Shown: piece after piece, positions 13,817-24,886 of the stretch
How positions within the stretch are numbered: position 1 is the stretch's first letter
How the letters are laid out: each line of letters opens with the position of its first letter
Source: Pleurotus ostreatus/Saccharomyces cerevisiae fusant
Taxonomy: Eukaryota > Opisthokonta
Length of the DNA: 64,000 nt
Direction: 5' to 3'
NCBI GenBank assembly: GCA_024196135.1
Contig: JAMQCK010000073.1
Location: 1 to 64,000 of the forward strand
Notes under the pieces: model-generated
The model's input: only the letters and a program-made list of their open reading frames with translations
Database searches by the model: none
What the model was told of the DNA's origin: nothing
Position numbers and translations under genes: made by a program

Positions 13817-14672
13817 GGGACTGCGCGCGCCCTGAGGCGAGGGCATGGCATGGCATGTTCAAGCATACATGCCTTGGCCTTCGCGCTCCACGGAGGCCGG
13901 TGCTCTGATATGCACACTGGCGAGGAGGAAGATGCGGACACGACTGTGGACGCAAGCCCGAGAGAAAAGTAGACGCGGACCTCCTAGGAGGCTCGCTGCT
14001 CACGGATCGACCCTCACGAAACCTATTCACCGTCGCTGGTGACCCTCGACATACTGTTTGGTGCTACCAACACCCTGCTGGTGACACCAACACCTTGCGA
14101 CACTCACCAACGACGCGCGCACCTGGCATGACCCTAATACCTGCATTCCCCGGCTTCATGACACTGCTTCACCTGTCCTATGACACCCCATACTCATTCA
14201 CCCATCCATATGCCATGTCCATCCTCCCATTACCCTTCATGCTGCACGCATCCTTTCTCTCGCACGCCACCGTACCATCTACCCCACTCTCCATACGGAC
14301 CTCCCCCACACCGTCCACCCTCCGCGTCCTCCACCCTACCCCGCCTAATACCTCGTCTACCGTTGCCCTGCGCACACTGGTGCCCTTCGCGCATCGGCGT
14401 GCCGACGCCAGCCATCATTTATGTCGATATCTAATGCTCGCATCCACCGGCCTCGCGATTCGTCAGACTTTCTTTTCTACTTGCTTATTCGTAGCTGCCA
14501 CTTTGTAATGGAATCTGGAATCAGGACTCGGGCGTGATAAAATGTGATTTATTCCCAGGCATTGTACAACGTGCTAGTAGATGGATGACTGACCCGGTTC
14601 GAATTTTTAGTTGGCCACGCGAGCAACAAAGACAAAAACACGAAAATAATGAATATCTGGGGGCCATAGCAT
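13817..14672. other. Intergenic region with pyrimidine-rich stretch
   Basis: No gene recognised. 14160-14400 is C/T-rich on the + strand, which produces long open frames without coding character. Confidence 0.4.
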
Positions 14673-14770
14673 TGCATCAGCCGGGAGTCGAACCCGAGGC
14701 TAGAGCAGTTAACCCCATTTGGGGCCCACCTCGGTGGGAAGCTCCAATGTTACCGTTACACCACTGATGC
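14673..14770 (-). tRNA. tRNA-Gly(TCC) with an intron
   Basis: On the minus strand the acceptor strands GCATCAG (14770-14764) and CTGATGC pair perfectly with discriminator A at 14673. The D arm is GTGT/ACAT. The anticodon stem TGGAG/CTCTA (14746-14742 with 14705-14701) encloses anticodon TCC at 14739-14737. The T arm is TCGGG-TTCGACT-CCCGG. The space between anticodon and 3' anticodon strand implies an intron of about 27-30 nt at the usual position. A T4 tract (14646-14643) just downstream would serve as the pol III terminator. Confidence 0.88.
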
Positions 14771-14868
14771 TTGTTATAGAGCTTCTGAGCAGGGTTGCCA
14801 GAGTAAACCCTGCAATGTCGAGCAGTTTTCCAGGAGTTCTCCACTCCCCACTACACCACCACCACTTA

Positions 14869-15252
14869 CAGCGGCGGCCAGATCAATTGCGCGCTGCCTT
14901 TTTCGGAAAATTCGCCGAGGCGGGCGTTGGGTGAGGTCGAAAAATTCCGACTCTGTCAGAGAACGGTAGAGCGTAGCTAATAACCCCCAGATACGAAGTT
15001 TCATGCAAAACGTTGCATGTAGTCCGTGAGATATGTTAGGTACAGTACATTAGGCCATGTAGTGCCATTTGATGCATCCTGGCACGTTCCATGAAGATCA
15101 AGAGCGCACCCAGGAAAAGTTGGTATGCGGATGGGGGGTTTCAATGGCGCTCTACCGTTCTGTGTAGGTCCCGAGACTCACCTACCTCACCCAATGCCCG
15201 CCTCGGCGAATTTTCCGAAAAAGGCAGCGCGCAATTGATCTGGCCGCCGCTG
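14869..15252. mobile_element. 384-bp MITE with 68-bp terminal inverted repeats and TA target duplication
   Basis: Arms 14869-14936 and 15185-15252 are inverted copies with one mismatch, ending CAGCGGCGG...CCGCCGCTG. TA flanks each end (14867-14868 and 15253-15254), as expected for Tc1/mariner-type (pogo-like) insertion. The 248-bp interior has no ORF, so it is non-autonomous. It lies about 100 bp from the tRNA-Gly gene. Confidence 0.8.
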
Positions 15253-15627
15253 TAAGCCCTACAATCTCCAGTATAACCGCCACTCTACTGACTCCTCCAA
15301 CATCCTGTGCTCATTGACATCCGCTGTCTCGAGGACAGCTTACTTAGTCACTGCTCCTACCAATGGCGGGCACAATCAAATGATGCAAAAGTATAACCTA
15401 TCAAGTTTGGCGGCTTTCTTATTCACCTGAGGTACAGCAAAAAAATCCCTAGGTTCGTCCATGGGTGCTCGACCCGGATGTTGGACTTCGACGGCGTTTG
15501 CCGAATCCGTCGCCCGGGCGGCAGGAACCGACGTCAGCGCGCGTGCCTCACTGCATACTTACTGGCTTGCTCTCCTCCCTCATCCTCACCCTCATCTAGA
15601 CCTCCTTCCCCACATCTCCCGCCCACC
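15253..15627. other. Promoter region of ykt6
   Basis: About 370 bp between the MITE and the YKT6 start codon. No further gene or repeat seen. Confidence 0.4.
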
Positions 15628-16438
15628 ATGAAGATCTACATGATCTCCGTCATCCTCGCGCCGCCCTCCGGCCCGTGCACGACGCTCGCGAGCGCGAACG
15701 ACCTCTCGAGCTTCTCCTTCTACCAGCGCGGCAGCGTCTCCGAGTTCATGAACTTCATGAGCAAGACCGTCGCCGAGCGCACGCCGCAGGGGCAGCGGCA
15801 GAGCGTGCAGGAGAACCAGTACACGGCGCACATATACAATCGCGGCGGCGCGGAGCAGCTTGCGGGTGCGTGGGGGTGTATGGCTGCGCGCGGGGAAGCG
15901 TGTTGCTCATGATATCCCTTCTCCAGCTGTTATCATCACCGACCAGGAGTACCCCGTGCGGCCCGCGTTCTCCCTCCTTACGAAAGTCCTGGACGACTTT
16001 ACGGCCAAGGTGCGCGTCCTGCAGCCACCTAGAATACACCTGCTAATCCCACCTTAGGTCCCGCAATCCTCCTTCTCCAATCCCTCCGCGATCAGCTTCC
16101 CCGAGCTGCAAGCATATGTCTCCAAGTACCAGGACCCGCGCCAGGCAGACACGATCATGCGCGTGCAGCAGGAACTGGACGAGACGAAGATCGTTCTCGT
16201 ATGTTCGCCGTATCCTGCATTCACTACCTGTACTCACAGTATCACCAGCACAAAACGATCGAGTCCGTCCTCCAGCGCGGCGAGAAGCTCGACAACCTTG
16301 TCGACCGGTCCAACCAGCTCTCTATGCAGAGCAAGGCCTTCTACAAGACTGCGAAGAAGGCGCGTTGCAACACATCCATCCACACCTTGCCCATACTAAT
16401 CAGACCTTCAGCAAAACTCCTGCTGCGTTGTCATGTAA
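15628..16438 (+). CDS. ykt6: YKT6 R-SNARE (prenylated longin SNARE)
   Basis: YKT6 acts in Golgi, endosomal and vacuolar membrane fusion and cycles on and off membranes by prenylation and palmitoylation. CDS: join(15628..15865,15927..16009,16058..16198,16249..16359,16412..16438), 199 residues, the usual length. An N-terminal longin domain (MKIYMISV..., [12 protein letters not shown]) is followed by the SNARE motif around [19 protein letters not shown] with the zero-layer Arg in VLQRGEKLD. It ends CCVVM, with the upstream Cys for palmitoylation and a CAAX box for farnesylation. The last intron (16360-16411) must use a GC donor (AAG|GCGCGT) to reach the conserved C-terminus. Confidence 0.97.
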
Positions 16439-16650
16439 ACAGCTTTCACCCGTCTACTCTTCATATACCCTCCATACCCCCACGGACCCGGATATGCGGG
16501 GGCATATACTAGATGTTCAAGCCCTAGCGGTTCCATCTCATAATTGTGTATCTATCTGTACGTGCGTTGCGGATTACAGGATAACCATTACCTTCCACCG
16601 ACGCTATGCATCTGATCGCGCTTCAACATCACTCTCTCCAACGCAGCTTC

Positions 16651-19600
16651 TCAAAAGTCGTACTGGAGGTGTGCGTCAGTGTACGCAAGGCAAACCGCGG
16701 CGTACAGTGCTCTCACCTCGACGAAGAGCGACTCCGGGATTGGCGTAACGTTCCCGTCAAAGTCGAAGAACAACTTCTCGGGGGCGCCGTGCAACGACTG
16801 CGTGAAGCTGCGCGGTTTCCTCTCAGTCTTCTTCATGATGACCATGAAGATCGCAGGACGAACCTGCTCGTGACTCCCGACTGGCCTGGCGCGCGACGAA
16901 GGTTCTTCAAACCGAAGATCACGCCGAGTACTCGCGGCAGTATCCGGTCGAATAGCTGTGGAATCAACAGCCTGTAAAACTCGCTCAGCTGAGTTCGCGG
17001 CTGGTAGCAGCATGCAACGCACCCAGACTCCGGCATCCCCAGACGCGTCGAAGACGGTGCACTTCTCTTAAAGTCAGCGGAGCTCGCCTCTGCGCCGAAG
17101 ACGGATGGCTATGGAGGAGTTAGCAACGTCTCGCAAGCCTCAAGATAAAGTTACCAACATCTTGCTTCGCCGCCGATAGCGCGACATACACGCGCTGACC
17201 AGCTTCAATGCGCTGATTCCCAACGACCGCCGCAGCAGACGCAGTCCTGTACACCCCCGACACCGCCGGCTCAAGACCTATAGTTGCACGTCAGCCGACC
17301 ATACATGAACGACAAACAAGCACACTCACGCAGCGCCTCGTCCACATACTTCATCACCTGCTTATCCGCCTCCGCCGTGCACTGCGACGCCAAAGCCACG
17401 ATAGCCTCCCTCGCCTGCTTCATCTCGTCGTTCCCGCCATCCTCGTTCTTGCCCAGGAAGAAGTCCACGACCTGGATGACGATGCGCGAAAAGTGCGCCG
17501 CAGTCGGGACTACCTCCGCGAAGAGGTGTGCAGCGAGGGTGTCAGCGTCCGCGCCATCGCTTCCTTCGAGAAGGGCGCGGAGGAAGGGCGTGCTGTCGTC
17601 CTCCTTTAGGATGAAGCGCGATAGGGTCTGCGTGATCTTCATGACGACGTCAATATTGGGAAGGCAACAAACCGGCTGCAAAACGCACGCCCTGCACGGA
17701 TATCCTCGAGCCGGTCATCGCACGCAGCTTGCGGGACGTGAACGACGTGAGGTGCCCGAATGCCTTCACGGCCTCCGTCTGCAGTCGGAAGTGGTTGTAG
17801 GTATCGTTGTCGAGGTAGACATATCTATGGATTGTCAGACCTTTTTCTATCGACCTTGTTTCGGCAGCGCCTGACCTGCACACATTCTCGAACATGTCGC
17901 ACACATCGCTCTCGTACTCCGTGCCCAATGGGTTGCTCTCCGTCTTCAGCGCAACGCACGCCTAAGCTCAGTTCAGTACAAGACAATCGTCGTCGCGGAG
18001 CAACGTACAAGCTGCTGCGAGATCCAATGCACCGGCAACAAATTGATAACATGGCGTCCAATGTCGACCGTCTTCGTATCCGCGTCGACATACGTTACCG
18101 GACTCGCATTGATCAACTCCATGGTCTTTGACGCGAAGTAGGCGGGCAAGCGAGGGGCAAGCCGCAACAGCGTCTTTCTTGCGAGCTGTTCGAGCGTCAG
18201 CCTCTCCTATCCTCTGTCGGGGACGAACGAAACTTACCATCTTCGTATCCGCATTCAAACCCGTAACGTCCTTCAGCCGCTGCGCGTACGACGACACGAA
18301 GCGCGCCTTCTGCGTCTCCAGCACCTCAACCGCCTCCGCCCACGTTGAGATGACCGTCAAGGGCGCAGGCACGGCTGGACGATCCCATGTATACCTATCA
18401 GAAACGTTAATCAGCGGCCAATTCACCACTTCCATCGGCAGGAGATGTACCTGTCGAAGTTCTTGTCTCCCCGCTTGCGCATCTCGTCTCGAATATAGGC
18501 TGGCTCGAGGAACGGGAAGTGGGTATATGCGCTGCTGGAGGGGTAGTGGTCCGGCAGCGTTGCAAGCAGCATGCGCGGAAGGATGCCACCGACGGAGCCT
18601 ACACGATGTCGTGAGTTCTTCCCTCAGGAACGGTGTATAAGCCCCAGTTACCATCCTCGGGGTCGACATGACTGTACTTGAAGCCCCAGCGCGTCAGGTT
18701 GTTCGCTACATCACGCTTCGTCAGACAGATTCGCGGCGAATACAGTCCTTCACTCACGAGTATACTCCGTAGTCAAGAACCTATCACCTCGCGTCAAGGC
18801 GACCGCGTCGCCCAGGATCGCGCGAGAGATTGTGTATCCAGGACAAAGACCCGCCCCGGGTCCGGGCGTCTTGATGGCTTCGGCTTGCATACCGACCTGA
18901 GCAAGCACAGTAAGCAAACTGAACGGCTGTTACATCGAAGTGAGGTAGGATTACATGCAACTCAAGGTTGTTGATATCCTTGTAGAGCGTCTCCGCCTGC
19001 TTATGAATGACAGGATCCGGGTTCCAGTCCTTGAAGCTGTCGTACTTCTTCAGGCCCATGAAGTGGCGGAATTCGTTAAGCTAAGAAGGGACGGGAGAGC
19101 GTCAGTCCCTGGTCATAGTCGCAAATTTACGACGACCACGCACCGAACACGTTCCCCACTCTCGACTCTGCTCGATGCCCATGACTTCGATGACACGGAG
19201 CGCCGCCGGAATAGCGCGAGCACCGTACGAACCCGCTCTGCCGCGTGCATCAGCATTTCTTCTGTTTGACTGAAAAGGGCGGGTATAACTCACCGCCAAC
19301 TCGTCGCATCCTGCAACACCCGCGCCAGATCCGCGTCCGCAAAGCGACCGGCCCCATTCGGACTAGCTGCCCCATCTTCCGGATGTCTTTGCAGGCGCTG
19401 ACCGGCGTAGTCGGTGAACGACGCCGTGCGCGGATCTTGAGGCTGGCCGAACATGCGCCCGACGACCCGTTTGAAGTCGGCGGGTTTGACCTGGCGACGG
19501 GGTGGAATAATGAGCATGACGAGCGCAGGCGAGATCAACATGGGTACAGTTGCTACAAATGGTCGAGAGGCTCACCTTATCGAAGTTGACATCCTCGCCG

Positions 19601-21447
19601 AACACGCTCTTGAATAAAGTCTCGGTCCACTTTGTGTCCTGAGCGGAGAGTGCGGCGTGCCATCGGTATAACACTGGGTAGCAATGTCAGCTGCGTTCGG
19701 GGCACTCTAGGTCCGCAAAACCCACAATTGAACTCGATAGACACCACATTACCCTCACCCTGCGGCGAGAATTCGTGGCTCTCCCTCCGCATCGTCATGA
19801 GTGGATCGAGGCGCCATGGCAGTCCGTCGCGGACGAGACCGAGAATCGCGCCGACGTAGTCTGTGAAGTATGGCGCAAGTTAGCATGGATTGTGACGTCC
19901 ATGAAAATCCGGAGAGACAATGTTGTAGGTCTGAGGTCGAGGGAGAGCAGATCGTCATAGAAAAATACGCACCAGCCAGAATAACCTGCATAAAGAACCC
20001 GCAATTCACCAGTCGCGCTCGGTGGAAGATCTCGTCGTCCTGCGCCTTGCGAGCGTCGTCGTCGTTAGCGAGGCCGTCGACGGCCTGATACTTCCCCTTC
20101 TCGTTGATGTCGAGGATGCGTTGGGCGATATGCTGGAAGGGTCGTCGTCAGCTCTGAGCCTCAAAAGGGTGTATATATGCGCATCGTTTCCCGTGCATGT
20201 GCGCTGCAGAACAGCATATATGCGCGCCATGAGTGCGAATAATAACTCACATTATGGTTTCGACAGAAAAGGACGAGCAGCGCACAGGCACTAGGCGGCA
20301 TGAGGAGCAGTCTACGGTCCGCGAAGACGTCGTCCCAGAGGCGACCTGAGCCATCATGCCGGCGGACCTATGGGTGGTATTGAGTATATGCAGAAATATA
20401 CAGTAGACACGGTACGGAAGAACTCACGCCATTTAGCTGCTCTTCAGAATTTCCATAGAGGATACTAAGGTCGAGGTAGCTGCTGGTATTATTCTTGGTG
20501 ATATCCTGCGATGATTTCAGTGTTGAACTGGCATTTTCAATGAGAGCTCGCGTACGCACTTTATGATCGGTGTCAAATATACAGTGGATGATGAGATCGG
20601 CCATAGCGAAGAAGAGGCTTGACATCCCGCCCTCGTGCTCTTTGAAGGTACCTTCTTTTCGGCGGAGTAGGGTATCGAACACAAGGCCAGCGTCAGGTAG
20701 ATTATTGAGCGGCGTGCAGTTCGCTGAGGGCACGGAGCGGGCATATGGCGTGCCTGTATCCGTGTATCCATGCGTCAGACTTTCTGGCAACCCTTGTAAC
20801 ATGAATGGGCGCACCAGCCATGCCCAAAGTAGGGAACAGAGGGTTGTAGTAAGAGCCGTCCGCGGTGCGGTACGCGTAATTCACGTTTGCGAGCGGGGCG
20901 TTGAGATTGAGGCCGGCCTGGTGGAGTACAGAGAGGTAGCATGCCGGAGGGTGAGGCAAGTCCTTGTAGACTGGAAGCACGGTCAGCACCCGTCCTGGAG
21001 GGGATTTGAGGCGCATATATGCTGTTGTTTACTCACGTAAATCGATGACCGCCTCTTGGACCCTGCTTGAGAAGTCATTGCCGCTGCCGAGGCGCGCCAT
21101 GAGGGTGAGCAGGTGCTCCAACTGCGCAGGCTAAGCGAGGATCGCGTCGTAAGTGGACGTATGCTCACCAGCAGTTTGCGATCGTCGAGACCAGAGTGCA
21201 GGTGCTTGACAGCGTCGAGGTAAGCGGGCTTGAGAACTTTCGTCAGCGTTGCGTCCGGAGTGTGGGGGATGTGGGCACTGACCAGACTGTCGAGCTGCGC
21301 GGGCGGGTTTTGCAGATACTGGACGAGCTCGTCGAGCTTCTGTCCAACGACATATCGCGGTCGTGGCTTGCCACCATCGGTGTCGACGGGCGCGGTGCTC
21401 GCGAGCACGAAGTCGGCGCCGCCAGCAAGGCGCTGGATGATGGACAT
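16651..21447 (-). CDS. ppo: Ppo-type fatty-acid dioxygenase (haem peroxidase/P450-like fusion)
   Basis: Psi-factor-producing oxygenases convert linoleate to hydroperoxides and often diols that signal sporulation and host interaction. Exons: complement(join(16651..16662,16717..16819,16864..17108,17159..17277,17330..17636,17689..17824,17876..17961,18009..18185,18238..18394,18451..18598,18652..18705,18758..18896,18955..19080,19144..19237,19294..19490,19576..19673,19726..19860,19973..20132,20251..20367,20428..20505,20560..20753,20815..20970,21037..21121,21169..21447)), 1133 residues. The peroxidase domain has distal His about 230 (IIHCIF), the NTSSYLDLSILYG motif, and Tyr404/His407 in LLYRWH, as required for dioxygenase activity. 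The C-terminal P450-like part has a K-helix-like EALRLEP and VIFGLKNLRRAPG, but the canonical FxxGxxxCxG haem-thiolate loop is not seen; GCVACC (about 1043-1048) sits there. Exon 22-23 borders are the least certain. Confidence 0.9.
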
Positions 21448-21495
21448 GGCGGAGAGAGGCAAGGAGCGTCAGGATCTGGAGCTTGGTCGAGCCTT

Positions 21496-21570
21496 TCAAG
21501 AAGAAGAGTCTGGCAGGAAGGATGTGATGACGAAGTTCTGAAGCGTATTCAGGAAACGCGCGTTAGCCAT
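21496..21570 (-). promoter_or_regulatory. Upstream ORF before the Ppo start codon
   Basis: A 24-codon ATG ORF (MANARFLNTL...) followed by TGA lies 49 bp upstream of, and in frame with, the Ppo start at 21447. If the transcript starts above 21570 it would be a uORF and could lower translation. Transcript start is unknown. Confidence 0.4.
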
Positions 21571-22301
21571 CAGAAGCCAACTTGACAGGTCCCGTGCTTA
21601 CCTCGACGGTTGGAATCCGCGACAGGCCGTGGATAGCGATGGGAAAGGCGCGTCGAGGGAAGATCGACCGTCGAGCTCGGTGAGTATATGTACGAGACCG
21701 CACATAAGCGCTAAGCGCCCGTGATGCTGTGCCGCTGGCCGAAGTATCATTCAAACGTACGTACTATATCACGGCGGTGGAGAACACCGAGCTCAACAAT
21801 GACGGATTTCGCACAGGTTGTTTGATGGTGGGCTGACAATAGACCAGGGGACGGACGCGCGCAGCGACACTGCGGCTATCCTACCTATTGAAGGACCACT
21901 AGGTGGCGCCCGACTTTGACGGGCCGCTCGTTGAGGACCACATGAGTTCCCTGAGAGAAGCAGTACACGGCACCGTTGAAGTTCTCCAGGCCAGAGATGC
22001 AATCGAAGTACGGACGTGCGTGGTCCCTCCGACTCCCGATACCATTGAGCCGTGTATATGGTAGAGCACGTCTAGTGCTGTTCCGCTGATGCTCTCCGCT
22101 GGTCCAAGCGAAGAAGAGCAAGACCCGGGGCAGAGATTCCTGGGCGCATTGTTGTCATAGGCTGCGTTTTATATTTTAGACGCAAGCTATACTTCGTGTA
22201 GGTGAAGATAGCATGAAGGTCGAGGAGGAAGAATGATGTTCGAAATTCGGCACGACGCCGGTTCGGCATTTGCCGACAAGGTACACAACTCCTTCCACAA
22301 C

Positions 22302-22461
22302 CGGCAAAAGTCGACGCAGGGATATCTACCTGCGTTAGACGCAGCTAGCCTGTGGGGAGATCTCATCGAAGCCGACAGCGAGGCTGCAACGAGGCGAGAT
22401 GCGTGTCGAACTCGCTGGACCGGCGCCGGCGCGCATGTCATGTCACAGCAATGTCACAGTT
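22302..22461 (+). repeat. Dispersed repeat, copy 1
   Basis: Homologous in inverted orientation to 24587-24704. Shared parts include GTCGACG, CGCAGCTAGCC, CGAGATGCGTGTCGAACTCG and GGACCGGCGCCGGCGCGCAT, ending GTCACAGCAATGTCACAGTT. This copy has about 42 extra bases in the middle. Confidence 0.75.
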
Positions 22462-23746
22462 TAACTTGTCCCACCGAAGCTCCATGTCGCGGCTCGCCAC
22501 GGTGGTAGCGCCTTTCCAAATATGATTAGAAAGCAAAAGCACGCCTATAGATACGAGTATATTAGGCTGATGCGTACACAAAGGCTGACACGGCCAGGTG
22601 ACGGCATGAGAAAAACAGCAGTGGAATCACTAGATACATCGACCAAACGAAGAGTAAAGCGATAGAGATTTGATGCAATGGAGGGAAGATTGAGTAGCCA
22701 TTGATCTTTCGTCTTATTGTTTCATGAAGTGCGAAAATCGGGGCTGGAGCAAGGGAGAAAGTGCAGGCAGGGTGCGAGAGGCGCGCGAAGAGAGAATTAT
22801 GAAGGCGAAACGCATCGATGCAGGGCGCGGGTGCATTGTGGAGGAAAGTGTTGAAAAGAAATGACCGAGCTGGCGGGACAGAGTAGCGGGGCGCTGTAGT
22901 GCTCCTACGCTCCTACCACTGTTCCGCCGCTAAGTCGAAATCGGTCCGTTGTAGTCTTTGTCGAAAGCACACCTGCACGTGACTCCTAAAGGGGGAAGTC
23001 TGCCACGCGCCGGGACGGAAACCCAGAAACCTGTTTGCCGGCCATATTTTCCTTCGAAAAACCGGTGATTACTTCCCTCCGCGTCAACAAAGTCTCGTGA
23101 CGTTCCTTGTTCTCGACCACCACCCTGTCGCGCCCCGTCGCGCCCCCTCGCAGACGTCCCCGCCCCGCCACCGTCTCCACCGCATCGTGCGCCGCGCACG
23201 ATGCGCTTGAGGGGCGCGTAGACGCGTCGCTTCGACGGCGCGCACAAGTCGAGTTCGACAACGCCGCTGCTGATGTCGGTGCGCATCAGCAGCCCCTGCG
23301 CGCCGGACCCGCACCGAAAGCACGGACGAGAACCGTCCCGAGGAGCGCGCCCCGGCGACGCGTGCGGAAGAGGGCTACGCAGCGTCGCGTCCGACAACGG
23401 GGCTGCCCTTCTTGTTGATCGGAGTGCGAACGCGTGCTGGCAAGCTTGCGTACCGCGCCTCCACTTTCCCCTCCCCTTCCCCACCCTCTCCTGCTGCCAC
23501 CCCTCGTCGCAGTCGCAGCGGCGCGTACAGCCGTTGCGACTCAATGCGCCCCCTTCCTCTTAGTCATATATAGTCATCTATACGTAGTTTCTGTACTCAA
23601 CGTAGATAGTTACAATGAATATATTTCAACAAAATCACGACGTGAAGGGACTGCCCATAACAGAGAAGTCCGGTTGAAGTTCACAGCTGGACTTCGCGTC
23701 GACTTCGCTCGAAGTCGCGCGTGCTACTTGTTCGTATTTCTGGGTC

Positions 23747-24151
23747 TTATAATTCGCTATTTTCTTGTGGAAATGGTGTTGCCGGAACTGATGCCGTGAC
23801 GCTTTGACACTTAACTCCGTTTGGGGTCACGTGCAGGTGTGCTTTCGACGGCATCTGTCCGTTGTTGTTCAACTTCCCAGAGAGCGCCCGAGTGAACTTT
23901 GCAGGGTGTGGGTAGATGCGCTGAAGCTGTCGCGTATTGTGAGCTTGTAACAATTGGGAAGGTGCTGCCATCAGAGCCTCGAGATACGACGGCGAGAACC
24001 CAAATGCCTCTAGGGGTAGTGGGGATTCCTCTGCTCCTCGCTTCCGGGGTGGGGTCCGAGGTGCAGTGAAAGGACGGGTGGGATGTGTCGAAGGCGTGCC
24101 GGAATGTGGGGGTAGGGTGAAGCATCCGAAGATGTCAAAGTCGCTGGACAT
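23747..24151 (-). CDS. Hypothetical protein
   Basis: Single-exon ORF of 134 residues starting MSSDFDIFGCFTLPP. It is rich in Pro, Thr and Ser, with a short basic TPPRKRG motif near residue 35 and no membrane segment. Composition is more protein-like than nearby frames, but I recognise no family and see no supporting exon. It lies between the two inverted dispersed repeats, so it may belong to a degraded element. Confidence 0.3.
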   Translation of the reverse strand: MSSDFDIFGCFTLPPHSGTPSTHPTRPFTAPRTPPRKRGAEESPLPLEAFGFSPSYLEALMAAPSQLLQAHNTRQLQRIYPHPAKFTRALSGKLNNNGQMPSKAHLHVTPNGVKCQSVTASVPATPFPQENSEL

Positions 24152-24586
24152 GTATGCATGGTCTGATGCAAATATCGCTACGCCGCTCTAATTGATGCTG
24201 ATGGTGTGGCTCGCGCGTCAGCTAGTCAGACATTGAGATCCCCTTGCCAAGTAGCCCCAAGCGCATCAGGCAAACACGTATTCCATTCTTAACAATTGTC
24301 TTCGCTCGTGTACTGCCAATAAGATCGCGTCGAGCACGATGAAGAGAAAGACCGAGGGTGCCAGAGATGCCCTATCCGCAAGAGGCAAAAACGTCTGAGA
24401 AACAGTGTTGTACTTCCCAGCAATGAAAGGTGTAGCCATGCTATGTGCTATGCGCCAGCGCGTGTCCCGCTACAAAGAGGAGCGAGTCGCAGCAGGAGGG
24501 GTGGAGCGACAATCCGATTTGTATTATACAGCCTTTGCAGGGGAGATAGTAACGGCCAGAGATCGAGGTTGGAGGGAAAGGCGTAG

Positions 24587-24704
24587 AACTGTGACATTGC
24601 TGTGACCTGTCATGCGCGCCGGCGCCGGTCCGGCGAGTTCGACACGCATCTCGCGGGCTAGCTGCGCCTAACGCAATTCGATAGCCCTTCGTCGACTCTT
24701 GCCG
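24587..24704 (-). repeat. Dispersed repeat, copy 2
   Basis: Inverted copy of 22302-22461, roughly 90% identical over the shared parts and lacking the central 42 bases. Confidence 0.75.
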
Positions 24705-24886
24705 ATTATGTTCATCAATCCAAGGCACCAGAAATGAGCATACTAACATCAGTAAGTACCCAAAACCATTACACTACCTTACAGTACATCCCAAGGTATC
24801 AACCATCGTCAGAAGTTGAGCACCTATGCCTCTGAGTCCATGAAAGGGAAAAAATGACTAGCATATCTGAATCCCTGTAAACTCCT

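Larger units (their letters stand above)
21571..24886. other. Gene-poor region between ppo and the Slm1-like gene
   Basis: Contains the inverted repeat pair at 22302-22461 and 24587-24704 and a possible 134-codon gene at 24151-23747. A minus ORF at 22121-21885 reads like protein (RPYFDCISGLENFNG) but has no recognisable family or splice partner. The G+C-rich stretch 23050-23540 gives open frames in several phases on both strands, which argues against coding. Confidence 0.45.

Noticed and set aside
17011..17055. Extra 34-nt intron in the Ppo C-terminal exon (GTGCGT donor at SG|GTGCGT)
   Set aside because: Removing it shifts the frame and loses the conserved FGLKNLRRAPG segment.
22930..23544. 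204-codon minus ORF and overlapping + ORFs
   Set aside because: All frames are open in this CpG-rich stretch; Arg-rich and unlike protein.
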